A stretch of 14,136 nt of DNA, from positions 1 through 14,136 of the forward strand of contig CACLQG010000028.1 of NCBI GenBank assembly GCA_902609035.1. Direction: 5' to 3'. Below are positions 7,171-14,136 of this stretch, piece after piece; the stretch's first letter is position 1, and every line of letters begins with the position of its first letter. Under the pieces are notes generated by a model. That model was given only the letters and a program-made list of their open reading frames with translations. It searched no databases and had not been told where the DNA came from. Position numbers and translations under genes: made by a program. This DNA comes from an uncultured Bacteroidota bacterium. GTDB taxonomy: Bacteria > Bacteroidota > Bacteroidia > Flavobacteriales > Flavobacteriaceae.

Positions 7171-8362
7171 ATTTTAATACATTTTGTACCTTTTCAGCGG
7201 CCTCCTCAAAGGCTGTTGCTGAGAGAACATTAAGCCCAGAGTCGTCAATCAATTTTTTAGCTATGTCAGCGTTAGTGCCTTGCAGACGAACAATAATAGG
7301 AACTTTAATAGCATCTCCCATATTTTTGTAGGCGTCAACAATTCCTTGTGCGACTCTGTCGCATCGTACAATTCCTCCAAAAATATTGACCAATATAGCA
7401 GCCACTTTGGGATCTTTTAGGATCAATCTAAAAGCAGTTTCCACACGAGCAGCGTTTGCCGTACCCCCAACATCCAAAAAGTTAGCGGGTGATCCTCCAG
7501 ATTGTTTAATAAGATCCATAGTGGCCATAGCCAAACCAGCACCGTTGACCATACAACCTACATTGCCATCTAAGGCAACATAATTTAAACCCACCTCACT
7601 AGCCTCAACTTCCTTCGGGTTCTCTTCAGATAAATCCCTAAAGCTAACATAATCCTTGTGACGGAATAAAGCATTATCATCTAGAGTAACTTTTGCATCT
7701 ACCGCAATGATTTTATCATCAGATGTTTTTAGAACTGGATTGATTTCAAAAAGAGAGGCATCTGCTCCTATATAAGCGTTATACAAGGCAGTTATAAACT
7801 TAACCATTTCATTGAATGCTACTCCAGTCAGCCCTAAATTGAAGGCTATGTTACGGGCCTGGAATCCCTGGAGTCCATGCGCTGGATCAATTTCCTCAGT
7901 AAAAATTAATTCAGGAGTTTTTTCAGCTACCGCCTCTATATCCATCCCTCCCTCGGTGGAATACATAATCATATTATTACCTTTAGATCTGTTGAGTAAA
8001 ACCGAAACATAAAACTCTTTGGACTCTGAATATCCTTTATAATAAACATCTTCAGAAATCAACACTTTATTCACTTTTTTTCCTTCTGCTGGAGTTTGAG
8101 GAGTAATTAATTGCATACCTATAATCTGCTCAGAAATGGATTTAACATCTTCTAGGCTTTTGGCCAATTTAACACCGCCACCTTTTCCTCGACCTCCGGC
8201 ATGAATTTGGGCCTTGATCACATGCCATGAAGTACCTGTATCTAATGTAAGCTTCTCTGCAGCAGCAAGAGCCTCGTGAGTATTATTCACTACTATACCA
8301 CTTTGTACAGCTACGCCAAAGCTCGCTAAAATCTCTTTGCCTTGATATTCGTGTAAATTCAT
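7160..8362 (-). CDS. sucC: Succinate--CoA ligase [ADP-forming] subunit beta
   Basis: SucC is the ATP-grasp subunit of succinyl-CoA synthetase, which converts succinyl-CoA to succinate with substrate-level phosphorylation in the TCA cycle. The 400-residue length is typical. The N terminus MNLHEYQGKEIL is canonical and fixes the ATG at 8362; a TTG in frame at 8383 would add seven residues but falls inside the -7 promoter box. The ATP-grasp domain includes KAQIHAGGRGKGGG (50-63), and the metal-binding region contains FEINP and AVDAKV. The C-terminal CoA-ligase domain has NGAGLAMATMDLI, FLDVGG and NIFGGIVRCD, the last contributing to the phosphohistidine and nucleotide site. The partner alpha-subunit gene sucD is not in the window, so the two genes are not adjacent on the downstream side here. 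hsp20 follows on the same strand. Confidence 0.97.
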   Translation of the reverse strand: MNLHEYQGKEILASFGVAVQSGIVVNNTHEALAAAEKLTLDTGTSWHVIKAQIHAGGRGKGGGVKLAKSLEDVKSISEQIIGMQLITPQTPAEGKKVNKVLISEDVYYKGYSESKEFYVSVLLNRSKGNNMIMYSTEGGMDIEAVAEKTPELIFTEEIDPAHGLQGFQARNIAFNLGLTGVAFNEMVKFITALYNAYIGADASLFEINPVLKTSDDKIIAVDAKVTLDDNALFRHKDYVSFRDLSEENPKEVEASEVGLNYVALDGNVGCMVNGAGLAMATMDLIKQSGGSPANFLDVGGTANAARVETAFRLILKDPKVAAILVNIFGGIVRCDRVAQGIVDAYKNMGDAIKVPIIVRLQGTNADIAKKLIDDSGLNVLSATAFEEAAEKVQNVLKLSF

Positions 8363-8380
8363 TATTTGAATTTTATATCC

Positions 8381-8388
8381 CAAAAATA
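8381..8388 (-). promoter_or_regulatory. sucC -7 promoter box
   Basis: The minus strand reads TATTTTTG, matching TAnnTTTG, and ends 18 bp upstream of the sucC ATG at 8362. A leader of about 15 nt would result. No TTG occurs at the usual -33 spacing. The box supports the ATG at 8362 over the TTG at 8383. Confidence 0.5.
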
Positions 8389-8503
8389 GTAAATCACTAT
8401 TGAAAAAATACCATCGTACAAAAAGTATAATGTTACATTTAAAACAATATGTTGAATTTTTATAACATCTGATCTTTTAGAGCAATGATTTGATTTTTGG
8501 GTT

Positions 8504-8511
8504 TAATTTTG
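8504..8511 (+). promoter_or_regulatory. lysA -7 promoter box
   Basis: TAATTTTG matches TAnnTTTG and ends 22 bp before the TTG start codon of the lysA-type gene at 8534, giving a predicted leader near 20 nt. A TTG at the expected -33 distance is missing. No lysine riboswitch-like structure fits in so short a leader. Confidence 0.5.
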
Positions 8512-8533
8512 CGATTCATTAAATAAGTTTAAA

Positions 8534-9760
8534 TTGAGAAATAGCGATCTAATGGACATTGCCTTTGAGTATGGCAATCCCATATATGTTTACGATTCGG
8601 CAAAAATAGCCTTGCAATATCATAGTTTAACCTCAGCTTTTAATAGTATAAATGACCTAAGAATAAATTATGCTACAAAAGCGTTGTCAAATGTCTCCAT
8701 ATTAAAGTTTATTCGGCAATTGGGCTGTGGTCTGGATACCGTATCTATACAAGAAGTTCAATTGGGTTTAACTGCAGGTTTTGAACCACAAGCCATACTA
8801 TACACCCCTAATGGAGTTTCATTTAAAGAAATCGAGGACGTTGCCAAAATGGGTGTTCAAATCAACATAGACAATCTGTCGTTGTTAGAACAATTTGGAA
8901 CGCGCCACCCCAAAACTCCAGTTTGTATCCGAATTAACCCCCACGTGATGGCGGGAGGGAACACTAATATATCAGTGGGACATATCGACTCCAAATTTGG
9001 TATTTCCATACATCAAATTCCACATCTGCTCCGTATAGTAGAAAACACATCCATGAATATCAATGGTATCCACATGCACACTGGAAGTGATATCTTGGAT
9101 ATAGACGTTTTCTTAAATGCTGCTGAAATTTTATTTGACACTGCTAGAAATTTCAAAAATCTTGAATTCTTAGATTTTGGAAGTGGCTTTAAAGTCCCCT
9201 ATCACGAAAACGATATCGAAACCAATATCGATGAATTGGGTCAAAAATTATCGGAAAGGTTTAACGCTTTTTGCAAAGAATACGGTAATGATTTACAACT
9301 TATCTTTGAACCAGGAAAGTTTTTGGTAAGTAAGGCGGGACATTTCGTCACTCAAGTTAATGTGGTTAAACAAACCACCTCTACAGTATTTGCGCAGGTG
9401 GATAGTGGATTTAATCACCTTATCCGACCCATGCTTTACGGTTCCCATCACCATATCGAAAATCTGTCCAACCCCAGTGGAAAAGAGCGTTTTTACTCTG
9501 TTGTAGGTTATATTTGTGAAACCGATACATTTGGAAGTAACCGGAAAATTTCCGAAATCACTGAGGGAGACATATTGGTCTTTAGAAATTCTGGTGCCTA
9601 TTGCTTTTCTATGGCCAGTAATTATAATTCCCGCTACCGCCCCGCAGAAGTTTTATGGCATGAAGGCCAAGCCCATTTAATTCGTAAAAGAGAAACTTTT
9701 AAGGATTTACTTAATAATCAGTTAGAGGTTAACTTTTCAAAATCCTCAACACATCAATAG
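8534..9760 (+). CDS. lysA: Diaminopimelate decarboxylase (fold type III PLP enzyme)
   Basis: The enzyme should decarboxylate meso-diaminopimelate to L-lysine with pyridoxal phosphate. The 408-residue protein has the alanine-racemase-like barrel: GNPIYVYD (14-21), the PLP lysine K49 in YATKALSN, IRINPHV, SKFGI, HMHTGSD, DFGSGF and the phosphate-binding EPGKF. The C-terminal beta domain carries C328 in GYICETDTF, the cysteine contributed across the dimer interface, and GAYCFSMASNYNSRYRPAEV with the substrate-side tyrosine and arginine. The start is probably TTG at 8534, giving about 13 residues before GNPIYVYD; an ATG at 8552 would leave a very short N terminus, and a stop at 8504 excludes anything upstream. 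Carboxynorspermidine decarboxylase and other family members are related, but CETD and RYRPAEV favour LysA. It ends 2 bp from the end of convergent mnmA. Confidence 0.9.
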   Translation: MRNSDLMDIAFEYGNPIYVYDSAKIALQYHSLTSAFNSINDLRINYATKALSNVSILKFIRQLGCGLDTVSIQEVQLGLTAGFEPQAILYTPNGVSFKEIEDVAKMGVQINIDNLSLLEQFGTRHPKTPVCIRINPHVMAGGNTNISVGHIDSKFGISIHQIPHLLRIVENTSMNINGIHMHTGSDILDIDVFLNAAEILFDTARNFKNLEFLDFGSGFKVPYHENDIETNIDELGQKLSERFNAFCKEYGNDLQLIFEPGKFLVSKAGHFVTQVNVVKQTTSTVFAQVDSGFNHLIRPMLYGSHHHIENLSNPSGKERFYSVVGYICETDTFGSNRKISEITEGDILVFRNSGAYCFSMASNYNSRYRPAEVLWHEGQAHLIRKRETFKDLLNNQLEVNFSKSSTHQ

Positions 9761-9762
9761 GT

Positions 9763-10935
9763 TTAATTAATTACTCCTGACCCAAGTAATTCGTTATCGA
9801 GGTACCAGGCCACAAACTGCCCTGATGTAATGGCAGATTGTTGCTGGTCAAATAAAATATAGAGAGCATCTGCTTGTGCAGAAAGTATTGCTTTTTGTAA
9901 AGGCTGTCGGTATCGGATTCGTGCCCTTACCTCCATTTTTTCACCTGTTGAGATTTTAAGATCATCGCGTACCCAATGCACATCATCAGTATTGACTTTT
10001 AAGGTTTTTCGGAACAATCCATCGTGGTCTTTTCCCTGGCCTACATAGACAATATTTTCCTCTACATTGATATCAATTACAAAAAGGGGTTCTGGTGTAC
10101 CTCCAACTGCCAAGCCTTTTCTTTGACCAATAGTAAAAAAATGAGCCCCTTGGTGGGTACCAACTATTTTACCATCCGTGGTTTGATAACGAATTTTTTG
10201 AGATTGGTATCGCAACTCCTTCTCCTCCAATCTATTGCTGTAGTAATCTAGTGGAATTTCAATGATATTGCCAACTTTCGGTTGCAGCTGTTGTTGTAAA
10301 AAATCTGGTAAACTAACCTTACCAATAAAGCAAAGCCCTTGAGAGTCTTTCTTATCCGCTGTCACCAAATCTAAATCGCGAGCGATATTTCGGACCTCAT
10401 CTTTTTGCAGGTGACCAATGGGAAATAAAGTTTTCGACAATTGTTCTTGTGTAAGTTGACAAAGGAAATAAGACTGGTCTTTATTACCATCTGCACCGCT
10501 AACCAATCGGTAACGAGTTCCATTATTTGTTGCGATTTCTTCCTTTTGACAATAGTGGCCTGTCGCCACATAGTCAGCACCTAGTGAGATGGCAATCTTC
10601 ATAAAGACATCAAATTTTATTTCCCTATTACACAATATATCGGGATTGGGGGTTCTCCCAGCTGCATATTCATCAAACATATAGTCAACGATGCGCTCCT
10701 TGTATTCTATACTTAGATCGATGTTTTTAAAGGGGATAGCCAACTTTTCGGCCACCAGCATAGCATCATTACTATCCTCCAACCAAGGGCACTCATTGGA
10801 TAAGATAACCGACTGATCGTGCCAGTTTTTCATAAAAAGACCTATGACTTCATAATCCTGTTGGGAAAGCAAATGGGCAGCCACACTAGAGTCGACCCCT
10901 CCAGACAATCCCACAATAACCCTTTTCTTTTTCAT
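9763..10935 (-). CDS. mnmA: tRNA-uridine 2-sulfurtransferase MnmA
   Basis: MnmA thiolates U34 of tRNAs for Lys, Glu and Gln (s2U) using ATP and persulfide sulfur. The 390-residue protein starts with the PP-loop SGGVDSS (11-17). [16 protein letters not shown] holds the catalytic Cys C102, and DSQGLCFIG holds the partner Cys C202. TGHY (125-128) and the tRNA-contact DKDQSYFL-type segment (here NKDQSYFL, 151-158) are present. A segment of about 30 residues rich in charged and aromatic residues precedes [22 protein letters not shown] recall such an insertion in Bacteroidota MnmA. The C-terminal beta-barrel ends in [19 protein letters not shown]. The ATG at 10935 lies 4 bp after a -7 box, so the transcript may be leaderless. 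It is downstream of yidC on the same strand by 48 bp and tail to tail with lysA. Confidence 0.97.
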   Translation of the reverse strand: MKKKRVIVGLSGGVDSSVAAHLLSQQDYEVIGLFMKNWHDQSVILSNECPWLEDSNDAMLVAEKLAIPFKNIDLSIEYKERIVDYMFDEYAAGRTPNPDILCNREIKFDVFMKIAISLGADYVATGHYCQKEEIATNNGTRYRLVSGADGNKDQSYFLCQLTQEQLSKTLFPIGHLQKDEVRNIARDLDLVTADKKDSQGLCFIGKVSLPDFLQQQLQPKVGNIIEIPLDYYSNRLEEKELRYQSQKIRYQTTDGKIVGTHQGAHFFTIGQRKGLAVGGTPEPLFVIDINVEENIVYVGQGKDHDGLFRKTLKVNTDDVHWVRDDLKISTGEKMEVRARIRYRQPLQKAILSAQADALYILFDQQQSAITSGQFVAWYLDNELLGSGVIN

Positions 10936-10939
10936 GGAG

Positions 10940-10947
10940 CAAAGTTA
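10940..10947 (-). promoter_or_regulatory. mnmA -7 promoter box immediately before the start codon
   Basis: The minus strand reads TAACTTTG, matching TAnnTTTG, followed by 4 bases and then the ATG at 10935. This spacing is the same as at uvrB and predicts transcription starting within a few bases of the start codon. The -33 region lacks a clear TTG. It implies that mnmA is transcribed separately from yidC at least in part. Confidence 0.5.
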
Positions 10948-10983
10948 CGCTATGAAATTAAATTTTATTCGTTAAGTAAAAGA

Positions 10984-12816
10984 CTATCTACCACGAGCTT
11001 TTTTTTGCTTTTGTGCTTCTTCCATCGCTTTTTGTAATCGTGCGGAAAAACCTCCTGCTTTTTTGGGTTTCTTTTTGTTTTCCTCAATCTTAGCGTGGAT
11101 TTTTTTATCGTCGATAATATAATTCTTAATTACCAGCATCAAAAGAATGGTCAATAGATTAGAAATAAAATAGTACAAACTCAATCCACTAGCGTAGTTG
11201 TTAAAGAAAAATAACATCATTAGTGGCATCAAATACATGATGACTTTCATATTTGGCATACCAGGTTGTTGAGGCATCGCTTGCTGACCTGTCGTCATTT
11301 GAGTGTAAAAGAAAATAGCAATAGAGGCCAAAATAGGAAATAAACTAACATGGTCGCCATAAAAAGGTATGTTAAAACCTAAGTCTAAGATAGAATCGTA
11401 AGAGGATAAATCATCCGCCCATAGGAAACTCTTTTTTCGCAGTTCAAATGCCACAGGGAAAAATGTAAAAAGGGCGTAGAATACTGGCAATTGTAATAAA
11501 GCAGGTATACACCCCGCCATAGGGTTAGCCCCAGCTCGATTGTATAAACTCATTGTCTCCTGTTGACGTTTTACCGCATTGTCTTTGTACTTTTTATTCA
11601 ACTCCTCAATTTCAGGACGCAATACCTTCATTTTGATCTGAGAAACATACGATTTATAAGTAACGGGAGACATGGTCAACCTTACAATAATAGTCATCAA
11701 AATGATAGCAATTCCATGGGGGAGAAAAGAAGATAACATACCAAATAAAGGCAAAAAGACAAACTGGTTTAACCAACCAAAAATTCCCCATCCTAAAGGA
11801 ATGGATGACTCTAAATCTCTATCATAAGATTTTAAAGTATTATAATCTGTAATGCCAAAATAGTATTCGAATTGACTCTTAAATTCACCTGACTTATAAG
11901 TTAATGGAATCTCAACGCCAAACTTTTTGGTGAAGACTTCTTCCAATGATTTGTCATCAGCCAAATTATCAGTAGAAACTTTCAATTGATCAGCTGGATT
12001 TTGGGGAATCAAAATCGCACTAAAAAAATGTTGTCTAAAAGATACCCATCGCACCTGCTTTGGTGATTCCTCATCAATACCACTAAGGGATAAATAATCT
12101 ATTTTATCCCCTTCATAGCCATAAGTCAGTTCGGTATATCGTCCTTCATAATCAATACTTTTGGAATTACGATAGGCACTTGTTTCCCATGATAACATAG
12201 CAGCTTGACTAGTGTCAAGTAGCGAAGCAATTCCGGAAGATTGAATACTGAAATCCACCAAGAAGTTCTCTGCATCAATCGCATAGATAAATTCTAAATA
12301 TTGGTTCGGAGCAATAGAAGCTTTCAGAGATAATTTTTGTTTTCCGTTTTTGGAACTAAGTTGAGGTGAAAAATAAAAATCTTTGGTATTGAGCCTCCTG
12401 CCATCTTTAGTAGAGAATTGAACATTAAATTTGTTATTATTTTCTTTAACCAATTCTAAAGGCTGATCCTGGTAATCAGTATACTCTTTAAGTCTGACAA
12501 GGGTAAGCAGTCCTCCTTTGGGGTTTACCTCTATCAAGAGATCTTTATTTTCAAGTCTTTGACTGCTAGCCCCTTGATCGATCATCCAGTTACTGAAAAT
12601 CCCAAAAGTACTTTGCAAATTTATCTTTTGTAAAGAATCATTTAATTTTATGGGTGAATAATCTTCATTTTGTTGATTGGTAAACTCCGTTTTATCATGT
12701 TCAACTGGAGGGATTTCAACTTCTTCAGGTTTGTTGACATACAACATCCAAGTAAAAATAATCGCAATTAGAACAAATCCAATAAATTGATAAGGATCAA
12801 ATTTTCTTTCTTCCAT
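10984..12816 (-). CDS. yidC: Membrane protein insertase YidC
   Basis: YidC inserts and folds inner-membrane proteins, alone or with SecYEG. The 610-residue length is typical of Bacteroidota and includes one N-terminal membrane anchor (about 11-27). A large periplasmic beta-sandwich domain follows, about 50-335, containing LIEVNPKGG. The conserved Oxa1-like membrane core begins near residue 345. R379 in IIVRLTMSP is the arginine of the hydrophilic groove. The cytoplasmic hairpin follows (KMKVLRPEIEELNKKYKDN), then NPMAGCIPALLQLPVFYALF and further membrane segments up to about residue 560. The C-terminal tail is rich in Lys and Ala (KKPKKAGGFSARLQKAMEEAQKQKKARGR), as expected for ribosome or RNA contacts. 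The ATG lies only 5 bp after pyrG, so co-transcription with pyrG is likely. Confidence 0.97.
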   Translation of the reverse strand: MEERKFDPYQFIGFVLIAIIFTWMLYVNKPEEVEIPPVEHDKTEFTNQQNEDYSPIKLNDSLQKINLQSTFGIFSNWMIDQGASSQRLENKDLLIEVNPKGGLLTLVRLKEYTDYQDQPLELVKENNNKFNVQFSTKDGRRLNTKDFYFSPQLSSKNGKQKLSLKASIAPNQYLEFIYAIDAENFLVDFSIQSSGIASLLDTSQAAMLSWETSAYRNSKSIDYEGRYTELTYGYEGDKIDYLSLSGIDEESPKQVRWVSFRQHFFSAILIPQNPADQLKVSTDNLADDKSLEEVFTKKFGVEIPLTYKSGEFKSQFEYYFGITDYNTLKSYDRDLESSIPLGWGIFGWLNQFVFLPLFGMLSSFLPHGIAIILMTIIVRLTMSPVTYKSYVSQIKMKVLRPEIEELNKKYKDNAVKRQQETMSLYNRAGANPMAGCIPALLQLPVFYALFTFFPVAFELRKKSFLWADDLSSYDSILDLGFNIPFYGDHVSLFPILASIAIFFYTQMTTGQQAMPQQPGMPNMKVIMYLMPLMMLFFFNNYASGLSLYYFISNLLTILLMLVIKNYIIDDKKIHAKIEENKKKPKKAGGFSARLQKAMEEAQKQKKARGR

Positions 12817-12821
12817 GATTT

Positions 12822-14136
<1,315 letters not shown>

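Noticed and set aside
8363..8383. Longer SucC starting at the in-frame TTG at 8383
   Set aside because: The canonical SucC N terminus MNLHEYQ begins at the ATG at 8362, and the TTG is part of the -7 promoter box.
8430..8468. Inverted repeat ATGTTA / TAACAT in the sucC-lysA intergenic region
   Set aside because: Arms are 6 bp and the spacing is 27 bp in very AT-rich DNA; no extension of the pairing on either side.

Overview
This window looks like a chromosomal housekeeping segment from a member of the Bacteroidota. It is AT-rich. The proteins have forms familiar from that phylum: a COX15/CtaA with a long first periplasmic loop, a roughly 610-residue YidC, an MnmA with an extra segment before its TIGQRKGL motif, and a flavobacterial-type conserved hypothetical protein. 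Shine-Dalgarno sequences are absent in front of the genes checked. Five start regions carry the Bacteroidota -7 promoter box TAnnTTTG. Order or family cannot be fixed from the sequence alone.

Layout from left to right. (1) Positions 1-3426 hold a tightly packed plus-strand operon: the 3' part of a Sua5/TsaC threonylcarbamoyl-AMP synthase, a tRNA CCA nucleotidyltransferase with an HD domain, heme A synthase (ctaA), and a small acidic protein of the pRiA4b ORF-3 family. Spacings are 2 bp, then two 11-bp overlaps. (2) A conserved protein of unknown function with an apparent kinase-like catalytic core lies on the minus strand at 3423-4484. Its stop codon overlaps that of the operon. (3) uvrB is on the plus strand at 4601-6592, divergent from that protein. 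(4) hsp20 and sucC are on the minus strand, with two TGTCA/TGACA inverted repeats between and overlapping them. (5) A lysA-type decarboxylase on the plus strand (8534-9760) diverges from sucC and meets mnmA tail to tail. (6) mnmA, yidC and the 5'-truncated pyrG are all on the minus strand. pyrG and yidC are 5 bp apart and probably co-transcribed, while mnmA has its own promoter box.

The genes serve core functions: tRNA maturation and modification (sua5, cca, mnmA), respiration and central carbon metabolism (ctaA, sucC), nucleotide, lysine and cell-wall precursors (pyrG, lysA), membrane protein insertion (yidC), DNA repair (uvrB) and protein folding stress (hsp20). No mobile element, CRISPR array, tRNA/rRNA gene or intergenic stretch over 300 bases was seen; the largest gap is about 170 bp (8363-8533).

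No obvious new multi-gene system is present. The points most worth following are the cryptic kinase-like protein at 3423-4484, the predicted leaderless or nearly leaderless transcripts of uvrB and mnmA, and the paired inverted repeats upstream of hsp20.
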